A stretch of DNA of 64,000 bases from Datisca glomerata. Taxonomy: Eukaryota; Streptophyta; Magnoliopsida; Cucurbitales; Datiscaceae. The stretch spans positions 126,122 to 190,121 of the forward strand of contig QANY01012003.1 in assembly GCA_003255025.1 (NCBI GenBank), written 5' to 3'. Made by a program: the position numbers and the translations under genes. Below the pieces are notes generated by a model, which was given only the letters and a program-made list of their open reading frames with translations, did not search any database and was not told the DNA's origin. Positions 46,229 to 60,018 of the stretch are shown piece after piece; the first letter of the stretch is position 1, and each line of letters opens with the position of its first letter.

Positions 46229-49200
46229 TCTGAGTTAGACCCAGAAAGCAAAAACCAAGAAATAGCAAAATAATCGAAAAACCCAGAGAGGAAATTCACT
46301 CAGTTTCTCAGAGACCAAAAAGCAGCAAGAAAATGAGCATGGAAACCCGTGTGGGTGTGGAGGAAAACTAGGAAAAGGAAAACATGGTGGCTGAGAAAGC
46401 TTCTGTAGCAGAAGAGAAGGTAGAGAATACAAGTTGGAGTTGAATCGAGTGGATATTAAAAGCCCACATAAAATTTTGTTTTGTTTTCTTATCAGTTTGC
46501 AAGAGTAGAGGTCATTGGCGCTCGGATAAGAAGCTGTTGAACTTTTTATGTAGACAGAGAGAGAGTGTGTGTGTGAGAGAGAGAAGTGTAAGAGTCTCGT
46601 CTAAGGAGAAGTCAAAATCGATTCGTAGTTGTTTTGGTGGTCAATTAGGAGCCAAAGCCAAATCCTACACTGCAATTGGGGATCGGGAATCTCCGATCTC
46701 GCCACGTATGCGAACCCTATTGATCCTTCTCTAGTATAAAAAGATTTCACCTAAAATTTAGTTTTCATCCTCTAAATTACCCTAATTTTCAATTTGATTC
46801 AAAATTAACACGTTGAATCATTTGTATCGTTGATAACTTATGTATTTATATTCTTTTTTATTCAATGATTATGGTGTTTGATGAATCAACTTACATGCAC
46901 ATTGACTAGTTTCTCCTCAAATAATTTTAAGGATGCACTCCTACACATCGACCTGGTACATTTAAAAGTTATTAAACTCTCATAGTACTTCATTGAACAT
47001 TGAAAAATGGATTATCTCTAACTAACTCCATGTGGGTATTGATAATTAAACTTTCCTTACATGTATGTTGTCTAGGCCATCAACATAAGAAATATCAAGT
47101 TCTGGAATCAATATAAATACTCAATGATTATAACATTTAAATTTACCAAAAAGTTCATTGGAGAAAAACTAATATAGAATCATTACAAATCAAAGTAGAC
47201 TATGAGGATAAAAATTACATTTTGTCGATAAAACCTATCATATAAGACGTGCCCCTAAGAAATCGTGAAGCCACCCATTAATAGTAACGGAACTCTCTGC
47301 GTAAAGTTTCTCCTCGTGATATGAGGTAGTTTCTGAAAAAATATCAGCAAGAATGATTTTCTGTATGATATCATATTAAAATCACCATCAAATCATTGCT
47401 CACGTGATAATCATGTTGGATTTAAATGGTCATTTTCTTTGTTAGTCCAACTTTGAAATCTGATTTTAGATTAATACCACCCCTTTGGCTAAGCTTGATT
47501 CTGTTAACTGCTTCGAAATAAATTCCAAGCAAATTGCTCAGTTTAGAATTCTTGAAATCTCATTCTTTTAAAAATGAACTCTAAAAAGTTAAAGATGCCC
47601 TCAAAATCCTTACCTAACCCGTAACTTCTTCATTTACTTCGCACATCAACTTCATACCGCAGGTCTCTTTCACAACATTTGGGTTTCTCTCTTACGATCG
47701 ATGTTCTAACCCTTTTTGTATTTGGGAAAATTAAGCATTTTGCATCATGAAAATCCTTAAATTTCAAGGAATTTTGGTTTATTTGGTGGAAATTGGATAT
47801 TGACTAGCGTTTTTAATTTCAAGCAATTCTGGTTCAAGATGAGAAAGGATTTCCATCATGATCATTGTCATGATATCCAAGTGATAGCATTTGAGTTATA
47901 GGTGAGTCACACAAATATCAGTAACTCCTACAAACAATATTCTTCATAATCATTTAACAAATCCTTGAGCATACTTAGATTGAATGGAAACATAAAAATT
48001 ACAAGCTATAAATATAAATAAAATTTTCGGTGTATTACACATTGCAGTTTGCTTGATGACTGAGTATTTCCTCAAATTTAGTTAATTACGCATAGATTCA
48101 TTGTCCTCTGTTTATAAATGGAAGATCGTCGTGAACTGTCTTTTCAACTATTTATTTATTTCAATATAAAATTAGTGCAAATGTTTTAGGAACAATCCAT
48201 CTAAATGACACATAATAGCTTCTAATAATCATATTCATTTTATTAAAATAATTAGATTTATGATATTTGAGAATAAAAAGAGGGGTTAAATTTATAAAAT
48301 AAGTACGATTAAAAAGAAACATAAAGTAAGGGTTTCTATTTCAAAAATTTCAATGGGGTCACAGTTTAATTTTAGTGGAGGCACAAATAAGAAAAATTAA
48401 AGAAAAATCCACAAATCCGAAAATGACTTTATTAAAATAAAATAAAAACAAAAGCTAAATAAATAATTTAAATTTCTAGATCTGTGATTTTATCAGCATG
48501 GAGTTTGTAAGAAGAACCAACTACTTGTTGGCAATTATGAAAAGCTTTTTATTTGTTTACAAAGCTAGTATTGTATGATAAAAAATTATAAATGTCCGAC
48601 GTATTTAAAATCTAATATGTCTATTAGAGACATGTTTGATCATATTCTGAAACTGAGATCGAAAGATTAAATCCGAGATCAAATCAAATAAAACTGGGTC
48701 GGGCTTAAGGGTCTTGAAGGAGAAATTTTCGATCCTAATAGTATTGACCTTTGGCATTAATTTGTCAATTAAGCAAAACCAAATTAATCAATTTCTTGCC
48801 TAAAATAATCTATATTTTTAATGTTTTTATGCTCTATATAATAAACTTCCATTTCAAAAGTTTCACATAATTTCTTTACGTCTTCTACTTCTAAAAATTC
48901 TCATTCTCTATCAAAATATCAATATCTCATAATCTCTTAAAATTCCTCTCTTAATTATTGATTTTTATTATTTTAATCAGTACATCCAACATTTACTTGT
49001 TGAAGGATAAATAGTTTACGAGTTAAAGAGATTGATTCTAATTCGGACCTAGACCGAAGCTCGAAGCCTAAACTAGAAGCTTGAAGCATGAGGTATCGGT
49101 CCGGACTTCGGACATGAGTAAAACAAATTTTAGACCAGCCTGATCCAGAATGAAAAACAAAGAAAATCTAAAAATCTAAACTCATAACTAATATGAACCT

Positions 49201-51633
49201 GACTTTTCGGTATCAGACAAGCCCAAACCGAACTGATTTACATCCCTAATATGTTGAATGACAAACGTATTATGCTACGTGTTAATTGACAAATCATCAT
49301 TATCTTTCATTGTAAAAAAAAGCCTAACTAATGATAATTTAGACCAATAACTTGCTTATCAAGCGAGAAAATATCATTCTCATAAGTGAGATGTACTAAT
49401 CAGCTTGTGTCTTGTACCGTAATTAATTTAATTTGTATTTAAATTAAGAAACATTATGTACCACTAGTAATAATAAATATGACTGTTTATTAACAAAATG
49501 GATAAATCTAATTTACACTCTTAAATTTAACCATTCGCTAATTTATACGTCTAAACTATTTTTTTAACATGAAATACTCTGAAACTATGTGGATTAGCAA
49601 TTTATATCTCTCCTCACTAACTTCTGTTAAAAACTAAATGAACTTTTTGTTTAATTAAATTATTAACAACCAAATAAACTAATTTACATTAAAAAAACTG
49701 AAAAACCCGAAAAATGCCCTTCCCCTAAATTTCCCCTTCCCCTTCTCCTTCCCGCGACTCAGCCCCTGGTAGCTCAAATTATATAAGGCATCGCTCGTTG
49801 AGTGTTAGAATTTCAGGAAGGTGCTGGAACTGGGAGTGGCATCCATCCACCACTTTGACCCAAACTTCAATACAGCCATATTTGCATGTATGCGGAGATG
49901 CCGTCAAGATATTGCACTATGCTGAACGATCTCCAAGTCAATGCAGTAATATGTCGTGTTAGTTACTTTTTAATCAATATCCAAGATCTAAAACAACCAC
50001 CATGCTAAGAGGTACCGAGGCTCAACTAGAAAAATAAAATCTGAGAATCAGTTTGCTTTTGACTTCATCGGCGTGGCAAACATTTAACCGGTGAGCTTTT
50101 CGTCATCGGCAACAAATATTTTAATTAGGAAAGAACATTTTAATTAGGCCAGATTTTTGCTTCAACAACAGTTATCCAGTAATATTTAGTTTGAAGAATC
50201 TCAAAAGTGATCAAATAATCTCAGCAGTGGGAACCTGGTGAATCTCATTACTATCAAGTATCAAATAATCTCATTACTATCAAGTATCAGTATTTACTTC
50301 TCACACATGGTATCAACTGATTAATCACCTTAGAGATAAAGAGCAATTACTTCTCAACTAGTCAAGAGTAAAACATTCGTGGTTACGAAAACATTCCTTG
50401 CATGTATAATTTATTTGGTGTCATGTTGCTTGTTAGTCGTCCTTCATTTTATTTGTAGTCATACTTATTTGGTCAAATCATTATAAAATAATTACTAGGC
50501 TTGAAAGAAGACTAGCGATTTATTCTTATCTAAATGAAAACTTAGAGAAATTAGGATGGATAGATAATTGAGAAAAGAAAAAAATAAAATTAGAACTTTT
50601 GATGTGACATTTTTTAACAGGGAAAAGCTAAGCTATTTTTTGCTATATTGCTAGATTATGTTCTAACAAACATTTTTAATTAGACCACAGTCTAACAAAC
50701 TGAGGTTGAGATTAATATTTACTAAATTACAGTTTAACAAAATATTTTAATTAGACTATAATCTAACATACACCAAATTTTGTGAAAAAAATTCAAATAA
50801 AGTCAGACAGCTTAGTATTTTTTTGTTATAAAAATGTTAAATTTGGCAAAAAAAAAGTGAGGGTCTAAAAATTAATTTCTGTTTACCAAATTTTTGTTAT
50901 AAAAATAGGTAATTTTCCCATAAAGGAAGTTAAATTACAAAATGTGCCAATCTTATCAACCACAGGCTTGATTCTTTAGTTTTTATTTTATTTTCTATCT
51001 TCCTCGGTAAGAAATATATATTCATAATATGAAGGCTTCAATTTTTAATATTAGAAAGTCTTCTCTATCGCCAAAATTCCTAACTTCTATAATTAGCCAT
51101 TAGTATTTTCTGGCTTTACTCTAAAATTTCATTCACTTGTGTTGTCACAACCGAATTTGGTTATGAATCAAAAAACAGGATATTTGGTAATTAAACAACT
51201 TTGCCATTTTTATTATTAAAGTTATAACTTATACGAGATTTAAAGATATTACGACAAAAACTAACGAGATTCGTACTTTCTTTTAGAAACTGCCACTTTT
51301 CTTATTTTTAGTTTGATATGGTGTTTCGTACCACACGGGCGGAGAGAAAAAGAACTGGGATAACAACAAAGCTTCTTATATCTATATTAAGATTGAATTT
51401 TCAAACTGTTGATGAGGTTCCAACTGAGAAAAAACTCAGTGAATATAACCAAGACCAGCACATTCAAACCTTAAAATTAACTAGCTTTCCCTTAGTATAG
51501 ATGAAGAAATTGACTCATCTCGATTCCCATATTTCCACATTATTTACAGCTCTGGTTCGGAAGATAATGGGGTAACAGAGACGAAGATTGATTGTTGGAA
51601 ACCCCGGAAAACTTATCCGGCACTATATCGACC
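46229..51633. other. AT-rich intergenic DNA between the SPS 5' end and the SH2 gene 3' end
   Basis: 46229-46500 should be SPS leader and promoter, with a (GT)n/(GA)n run at 46560-46585 just upstream. The remainder to 51633 is AT-rich with no convincing gene; the frames at 46537-46734 and 51318-51500 show no domain. 49730-49960 is slightly GC-richer but not recognised. Confidence 0.55.
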
Positions 51634-53750
51634 TCAGTGACTCCGTATTATCCTGCCGAGTGAAATTCATTAACTCGTAAATGAGGCGTATTCAACAATA
51701 TAAAACCTGAGGTTGAGCGTATAAGTACCTTCCCAGACGCGAGAGCTCGGGTTCTGCTAGAAGCATGTCTTGTAGACGTTGTTTCGCATTCTTTTCTATT
51801 TGAGCAGAACTACAAGGAAAACCAGCAACTAAATTTAGGGATGACAAGAATAGAAGAAATTAATTTACAAGATGTAATAAAGCATTCTTATGTTTTGCAG
51901 CATCGAGTTACCGATTAGGCCTCATCACCCAAATCAAACGGCGAACTTATTCGTAGTTAAGACGTGTTTTATCTACCTCAGGTTATTTAGACTAACTGAG
52001 TTTTTACATCATTTAGTTCTAAATATGCATAGAGCATCAGTTATCTTAATTTTGTTGAGTATCTTCTTTTTTCTCATTTTATGAATCAGAGAATATTTTA
52101 TCAGAATATAGGCTGAACTAATTATTTGGTCTTTGAACTATAAAGACTTGACACATTGATAACTGGCTATTTAATGTGTCAAGTCTTCATTTTTATCTCG
52201 TGCCGTTATTTTCGTAACTTTTACTTATAAAATAGATGATAGGGACCTGATTGAAATCGTGTTAAAAGTTCAAGAATGAAAAGCATAGTTTAGCCTAAAA
52301 TATATCAATGCAAAATGAATAAATGTGCCAGAAAGAGCATCTCTTGTGGGGAGTCCACCAATTGAAACTTTCCAAATATCAAATCGATGAGCTCTTACTG
52401 TTCAACCTAAAATCTTTTTTATGGATAACTACTTGAAAGATGATTTCTGAAGTAGAGCACCCAACTTCTTCCTCAAATTTGTCTGCTTGGCATCACTCGG
52501 TTCAACCAGGCTAAAATATAAGCATATCTCTATCACATTTAGTATATGAATGACATCACCAAGGGATTCCTGGAATTTCTGTGGATTGCGTTGGAGGAAA
52601 TCTACCAAAGCTAGGTTTTTGACAAATCTAATATCTTCAGATACTTGCCAAAAGGCCAAAAGGCCAAAAGGACAAAAGGACAAAAGGTTGTAAGCTTACT
52701 TCTGCAAGACAATTTCTCACAATATATAGTATAGAGTAAGGACCACTAATTCGCCAAGAGCTTCATTCACCATATAATTTATTTTCCTCTTGCTCCCCTT
52801 ATCTAGACTTTTGCCTAGAATATCTAGGGAAGCTTCATTATATGGGTTTAAGGTAGCAGTAAAGAATTAGTCAATAATAAAAAATGAAAGAAAACTCCTC
52901 CAACCTCCTAGTTTGCTAAAATGACAGTCACCCTCTCTATTTTGGAAAATGAAACAAAAATTGAGAGAAAATTCCTCCAACCTCCTAGTTTGCTAAAATG
53001 ATACAGTCACCCTCTCTATTTTGGAAAATGAAACAGACATCCTTTATTTTAAACTTTCTTTGACAAATGAACCCAAAGATGTTATTCCTTACATTAAAAT
53101 AAGTTTTCATACTAGATTTTCCATTTTCAGATTTCAAATTGCCCTCTTATCTTCTTCTAAACCCATTTTAGATTCCAAAACCATTTTTCTAGAAAATGGT
53201 TACGTATTTTTGTACTTCCATAGAGAAACTAATGGTTTTCTAATTGAGTGGACCCTAAGTGTCAGTTTTTAAAATAGAAGGGGTGTTTGTGTCATCTAAG
53301 TAAATTAGAGAGGATGTTAGAGGAATTTTCCCAAAAATATATTAGCGGAAGAAGAAACAAGGATGAAGTCCATACCGATACATGTAATCAAGGGAGAGTA
53401 GTCTGTGGTGAAGAGTGTAGTCAGAGCCAACATAAGTCACAACCAAGCTACCAGCATCGGGATGTGGCCAGCTTCTTGAAGTGGGAAAACGTAGAATAAA
53501 CGTCCCAGGCTCTTGAATACCCCTCGATCCGTGAAGTGAAGATTCGGCTTCCTCCTTTGTAATGAATCCTTCAATCCACTTTGGTGACACAGAAGTCCAT
53601 AGTGAATTTATCCATTCTTTTGATAGTGTGAAAGCAACAGGGTATAACCAACACCACATCCTCTCAAAGTTTTCTTGGGCCAGATACTCATGGCAACCGG
53701 CAATTCTCCTCAATGTTTCAAAGTCCTATGATTCAAAATTCATGCATCAA

Positions 53751-53807
<57 letters not shown>

Positions 53808-56800
53808 TGTGTGAGTGATCTAGAACTGCAGCAGGCAATCCTCATAAATTGCTCTTCAATCTCAAAAACCACACTGTCCCAATGAACATGGTGATTGTTT
53901 TGTGACATTGAATTCCAAACTTGAGTTCCTTCCTCAATCAATCTTTTCGTCATTAGTATTTGACGCCTGAAACAAGAACATAAAAGCTCTCCTTACTGGA
54001 AAAATAAGGAATTTGTAGAATAAATCATGAAGATCCAAAGATTCACCAGACAAAGGAAGGGTATTATAAAACACACACACACAACACACAACACACACAC
54101 CCATACGAGGAACCACTTGACCTATAAAAGAGTGTGACCTCCTAATGTCGTTATTTCTCTCAGCAACCAGAAATATAACCGCAAGAAAAGTCAAAGTAAG
54201 TTCATATATTAGCTTTGCGTGAGCAAGTTCTATAAATGAGAGTGACCTTAGGTCCCACCTTTTAACTTCAAACATAGGAAATGTTGTCAACCACTCATGG
54301 TTCCATTCCAAATTTGGTTATACTAAAAATATACAGAAAATGAGAATGGTATTCTTGCAGTTTATAACCGGAAGAATAAACTGAAAAATGTCAAGTTCTA
54401 CGACTTAAGTTCAGCCTGAAGAACATTACTAATTTGATTCATGATGCTTTTATGTCAGTCAAAAAATATGCCAAGAACATATTTATATCAACTCCAACCG
54501 AGAAAATGCAGTTATTCAAAAAGATACTCGTACCATTTAGTGACAATAATTTTAAATTACCTGTGGTGTGAACACCCTGAATAAAGGGAAATCTGAGATG
54601 CAAATTGTGAAACTTCATCAATGGACACAGAATTAGCAATCTCCTTAAGCATTAGTGATTTTTCATTTAAGCTTGCAAGACAATACTTAAAAATGTCCAC
54701 ATCCGACATTGGGCTTCTACATGTCCTATTGAAAGCTGACATTCTAGCTTCTGTACTTCCTGAAACAGATGGAGAGTCTTCTGCTTCTTCACTATTCTCA
54801 GGTCTGCGAACTGGAATTGTTCTGGATGCATTTTCAGCCTAGTGTACAATGACACACATTTACTAATGAGTAACTCCAAAAGTATCCAGAAATCATATTT
54901 CTTACGCCTTCAGCAAACTGAATGGTCCTCAATTGAAAATCAAGGTAGCAACAAAATGCAATGCTTATAAAAAATGGAGAATGCCACGTCAAACCAGATC
55001 TTCTCAACATTTAAACAAAAGGAGAATGAGAAAGTAATACCAATTTACTGATAACAGAAATGTGAACTCAATCTTTCAGCCTACACTAGCAAAGATATTG
55101 CTCGTGGTCTTTTAAATGCTTTTTATCAGTTATTAATTCCATTGACTAGACTTTGTCATTTTTTATGTATGGAAAGAACCAATCCACTTTCCTTGTACCC
55201 AATATTGATAGTAAATAATTGATTTTCTTTTATAAGAAACATAGCCTACAGGACCATCTGATCGAGTGGACAATAGAATTAAATTCCTGATTACATTCAT
55301 GTTTTATGTCAAGATGTATGATATTTCTAACTTCTCCATTCGAAATAAGTATGAGTTACCAGAAATTATGTTGCAATTGATTATCACAAAGGAATTTGGC
55401 CTTTAGAAGGAACAGTTATCTACTTGTCTAAGCTGAAATTCATTGTTTGTACACAGAGCTAGAAAATGACATATATGAAACTCTAGCTCCATCACAGAGG
55501 AAAACAACAAGCTAAAAATTAGAAGACTAGCTCTGCAAAATGATGTGTCGAATCTTTTTTCCACTATTGTCTACCTATATCAAGTTTCCATTCAACAATC
55601 ATTTATGAACATCAAATAGTGCTGCTGTTGTCAGCCTAACCTGAGATAAACAGAGAAGGAATAAACAATAGGAAAGAATATGAGGCATCTTAGACTGAGC
55701 CAATTCTTTGCTCAACACTCTATTGGCAGGTTACTGTACCTGATAAGAGTTGAAGGCATGGGAGTTGCATTCCTCATCAGGTCGCTCTAAGCTGGGATTG
55801 TCATTTAAGGTTGCAGAAATTCCATCTTGCCCCAATCTAACACGCTTAAAAGGAAGATTCGGCTTTTCTTTTTGTATGTTAGTATGCTCAAGTTCTGAAA
55901 TTTCATTTTCTAATCCAGAAGATTGAGATTTATCAACTGGCTGATTAGAAAATGATAATCTCTTCAGCTGCAGAGAAGATAAACGAGTATTCCGGCTCCG
56001 GGAAATACAGCGAACAGGAGGAGAGATTGCCTCAAAGAAGGGATAACCTCCAACGTTAGGCAAGTAAAACCTAATGTAAAATAGCTTATTATCACACTTG
56101 GATGATAGCTGAAATGGGAAACATAGAAAGTCACTGACAAATTACAACAGAATCAGGATTATTATTTGGAAAAAAAAAGGAGTTTAATTTAAATTCCTAG
56201 GAAAGGAGAAGTGTTACTTTTTTTAAAATTTAATCACACGACTAAGCATTATAAATAATTACGTGGCCGTAGATGACTAGGTTAGGCAAAATGTCATCAA
56301 TGTCAAATCAATCACAATAAAGAACAGTTTGGTTACTTCTCGAATGACATCGTTCTCAACATAAATATTTCACTATTTCAATTCAAACATTAAAAGAAAC
56401 TAATAACTGAATTATATTTTCCTTAATCAAAAGCTAAGCATATTGCATTGTGTTGTTTATAGTGAATGAGCTGTTGTTTATGGTTACACTGAGCTTGTGG
56501 GATAATTTTATAGCAAATAACAACTAATTTCCTAATACCAAAAATACTAAACTCAGATTTTTATTATGTCTGCTCATAATTTAGTGGAGTTCCTAATATG
56601 TCTTTACATGTGGTGTATAAGCTTCTCTTTATCTAAGTACCTGAGATATCTTTAGCTTAAAGGATGCACGCCCATTTAGAAGTTTACTTGGTCGCTCACA
56701 AGAAGCAAATTCAATTCCATCGAAGCTTGCCAAAAGGGGAGCTTCTTCATCACTTGTTTTCTCCACAGGTTTCCCATTGAGGGCGTAGATAAGCGATGCA

Positions 56801-59800
56801 ACAACCTGATAATTGATAAGCAATTAGAATGTGAGTTCTGAGATCAATTAGTGAAGAATAGACATCTTAACGGATTATAAATAAGCAAAATCCAGAAATA
56901 ACCTCCATTTCCTTGAGAACAGGCTGGCCCAAAGAATCTAACAACAAAACATCCAACGAGAAATTTCTGCGACAAGATGCCTAAGAAAAGAAATGTATTA
57001 GAAGGAACTCCATGGTGAAAAGCCTGCTGGCATTCAGATATGAGAAGAAATTGAAGAATGTGTTAAAACATCATATACTTTATGATTAAGTAATAAGCGA
57101 TTTCAAAAAAAAAAGTAATAAGCAGCCATACAGCGAGATGGAGCGCTGGGTTTAAAAAGGGGATATTAAACTTCAGAAGTAAATTGAAAACACAGATTCT
57201 AAATCAGTAAAACCATAATTGCAACTTGAGCTAAATTGAAGAGAATGTTTGTCGCCAACAGAGAGAGACACCAGTAAGTCATGAAGGCAAATCAAAAGCA
57301 AAGAAAACTAGGCCTGTGGTTGGAAGAACATCGAAGAGATATTTCTATAGAGATTAGTAAGAAAATCATGACCCAAAGTTTAGCTGTCAGACCACCATAG
57401 CACATTAATATTGATTAAGGAGAAGCTAAAACCAAAGGTTGAATTCTGACAATAATTATGCAACTCTCTATAAAAATAAGTAGTTGCAACATGGTTTCTC
57501 ATAATTGCAACATAGTTTCCCCTCTTTTTTACATTTTTATTTCTCTTCGTTCTCTGATCAATCCAACTATTTCACCATTCATCCCCCCCCCCCCCNCCCC
57601 CCCCCCCCCCCAAACCATCGTATTTGTATAAATATTAGTATAGTGGGTTACCAAATCAAGGAAAACAAAAAGCTTACTGACCTTGCCACCGACGATACTC
57701 CAAACTCCATCGCTGCCTACTTCAATTTCAGATGCGGATGAGTTATCGATAGATAATCGCACAGGTGGGTCCTGTAACCATACTAATATATTGTGATTCA
57801 AGAAAAATCGAACTTTATAAGGACTTATCAGGAGGTTTTTTCTTCTTTATTCACGTATGACTTATGAGTCGACCTCATGAAGATTCAAGAAATGGAACTA
57901 CTTCACACCTTGAGATAGTGTTCCTTGATTGATGAAATTATGGGCAAGACTTCTGCATTGTAAACATAACCCTGCTGACTGTCGCTATCTCCACCACTAA
58001 CCAATATAACCCTCTCTGAACCACTTGACATGTCCTTATCAGACAAGGGAGAGAGAAGCTTTTCTCCTGCATTCCCCTCAATGTGCAGCCTAATAAAACC
58101 AGTAGAAACCTGAAATGGATTCATAATAAGATACACAGCTTGTAAGTGGAAAAAAGAACAGAAACTCGATATCCAACATACTCCACTCATGTTACATAAA
58201 ACTGGCTGCCAGACCATTTTCTATGCACCAACCAAGTGTGTTCAGTAAAGCACTGCTTTCTGAAACTTCCACTGCAGAAATTCAAGCTTAGTACTATAGT
58301 CAGTTTACTAAACAACTTCCTTTTCATGTCTAGACAACTTGTAAACTCCGATCTTACATTGCACTTTAGTATATGGGTTCAAGATAAAGTTAGGATTAGA
58401 GCGCTATCTTCTTCCATTTTTTTCCTATTTATTACGTCATGGGTTTAGGATTCAGGTTTTAGGAGAAGCATAAAATGAAGTTACTGGGATTTGTTAGTGT
58501 ATAGGACACAAAGTGAAATTAGTAAGTATGATTAATGGGAAGCATGCAGATTAAAGTCCCTTGGATTCCATACTGAAATACATGAAATGAGCACAGTTAT
58601 TATGTTAATATGGTAAATACAGTACAATAGATTGTCATCGTATTAAATTAACTCTACCCCCTAACCGTGGTATGTGGTCAACCAATTGACAAAAATAGCC
58701 TTATAAATCTATAAGTGACTTGCGGATATACCTCACATCCAATATGAACCCATTTTTCCAAAGGAAACTCAATCTCCATAGACGCATGTGGCATTTCAGT
58801 CCAAGAAGAAGGAATTTCATGATCAGGAGCTTGTTTGAGTGAGAGATGCAATGGCAGAAGTACCACATGTTTTTTTTCATTTAAAATGAGAAAAGGAGCC
58901 CCACCCGTTCCTGAGTACACCTGTGTGGCACAAAGTGTTATTCACTCGTCTAGCGGGAAGGGGAAAAGTGTATTAATGAAGGATCTACTCACAGAATTAT
59001 TATGGAGGAATAATACAACCAAAAAGGAAAAAAAATCATGATTTATTTTCTACTCGCAGAAGAATTATGGATGTTTGTGCAACTTAACAAAGATCAAGAA
59101 TGAAGACCATAATGTCCATGGATATATCAGAAGCCTGATTTATTTTCTAAAATGCCCGTTGAAAGAAACTGTAATATTGAATTTATAAAATCCTAAATTG
59201 ATGCATTTTTACTATCCGCGAGAGTGGCGGCCTTGATTTGGTGCCCCTCCAAGATCCCCGGTAAACTCGGGCTCGGGGGGGCCTTTGCCTTCATTTCTTG
59301 AAGAGCACGAGGTCACCTCTTCATCAATAGAAAGGAACGCCAGAAAAAACATTGTGAACTCCCCCCAAGAAAAAATAGCGGTAAGTGATGAGGGGGCGGC
59401 TTTCTTGTGGTAGTCATTGCGACTTTTTTCTAACCTGAATCGTATATCTAGAAAGAGACGTGATGAAGGGAATGAGAATCATAACAACGATGGAGGGAAA
59501 ACTATGTGGATAATCAAACAGATTAAAGAAAACGTTCATAGCTTAGAAAATTGACAAAAAGCAAAAGAAAACAACAAAATCATTTGAGAAAAAATTAATT
59601 AAGTTTTAATGGAGTCGCTGGAACACTGACAGTGTCAGAATAAGCAAACACATAACGCCAGTATTTGTTTCATCCTAGAAGACGAGAAAAGCTGATCACA
59701 TCCAAACACTCACAAAATCGAACAAAAACACATAAACATTTTGGAAACGGTTGAGTTTCCACATACAAAGCACGGCAGAAAACAGATTGAGAAATTTGGA

Positions 59801-59937
59801 ACCTGTTTGAGGATAGTAGCAGGGAATGTATTGGAGCTCATAAGATAAACCCAAAAGCAGATTGAGAAAGTAGTTGCATCTTCTCCTTCAATTTCAAGCC
59901 TGAAATCCTTAAGCAGTGAGTATTCCCCGCTCTCCAT
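51634..59937 (-). CDS. SHA: STAT-type linker-SH2 domain protein (SH2 domain protein A-like)
   Basis: Twelve minus-strand exons keep phase throughout: 59937-59803, 58920-58732, 58109-57909, 57771-57682, 56980-56903, 56805-56641, 56108-55740, 54838-54561, 53966-53804, 53725-53376, 51809-51729 and 51652-51634, giving 705 residues. Residues about 10-125 (FSICFWVYL, then FPLEKWVHIGCEV) look like a LamG/concanavalin-type fold. The linker is helical, and the SH2 domain starts near 604 (KWIEGFITKEEAESSL). GTFILRF carries the phosphotyrosine-binding Arg635, followed by PTSRSWPHPDAGSLVVTYVG. The tail is AEPELSRLGRIIRSH. SH2 proteins are rare in plants; Arabidopsis SHA/SHB are the named relatives, from memory. 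An upstream in-frame ATG at 60018 would add 27 residues. The last 19-bp exon is the least certain. Confidence 0.88.
52429..52683 (-). other. Open frame of coding character inside the last long intron of the SH2 gene
   Basis: The 1566-bp intron 10 contains an 84-codon minus-strand frame reading SEDIRFVKNLALVDFLQ, then EICLYFSLVEPSDAKQ and LRKKLGALLQKSSFK, then stop. Composition and lack of low complexity suggest former protein-coding sequence, with an AG-like junction at WQ|VSEDI. I do not recognise the family. It could be a captured exon of another gene or a small pseudogene. Confidence 0.4.
52648..52686. repeat. Minisatellite of GGCCAAAA / GGACAAAA units
   Basis: Four to five 9-base units in tandem (AAAAGGCCA, then AAAAGGACA) at the start of the intronic open frame. 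Confidence 0.8.
52891..53037. repeat. 77-bp tandem direct repeat in SH2 gene intron 10
   Basis: Two copies starting AAAA.TCCTCCAACCTCC at 52891 and 52968 differ by a few bases and one AT insertion. Confidence 0.85.
53755..53802. repeat. (GA)n microsatellite filling most of intron 9 of the SH2 gene
   Basis: About 23 GA dinucleotides; on the gene strand they are (CT)n starting directly at the 5' splice site (CAG|GTCTCTCT) of a 78-nt intron. Confidence 0.9.
57584..57612. repeat. Poly-C run with an N, intron 4 of the SH2 gene
   Basis: A homopolymer of about 28 C with one undetermined base. Its true length is unknown, and the open frames that cross it are artefacts. Confidence 0.85.
59215..59420 (-). 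other. GC-rich, possibly organelle-derived segment in intron 1 of the SH2 gene
   Basis: This patch is much richer in G and C than its intron. The minus strand reads open stretches such as EEVTSCSSRNEGKGPP and GGAPNQGRHSR, which recall hypothetical frames of plant mitochondrial DNA. No gene name can be given. It may be a small independent NUMT. Confidence 0.35.
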
Positions 59938-60018
59938 TGCCTCGTTGCCCTTGTTTGTCAGTCTCTGAACAACTAAGTTGAAGAAGATGGATTCTTGGAT
60001 TTTGATAAACCTTTTCAA

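Noticed and set aside
48600..49260. Intergenic stretch with repeated GAAGC and CGGAC-like words
   Set aside because: No terminal repeats, PBS or coding motif could be supported.
53562..53885. 107-residue plus-strand frame over SH2 gene exons
   Set aside because: It is antisense to the SH2 exon and ends in an Arg-Glu run from the GA microsatellite.
57505..57801. Open frames crossing the poly-C run
   Set aside because: The homopolymer length is unknown (N) and the frames are Pro or Gly runs; only the exon at 57682-57771 is supported.
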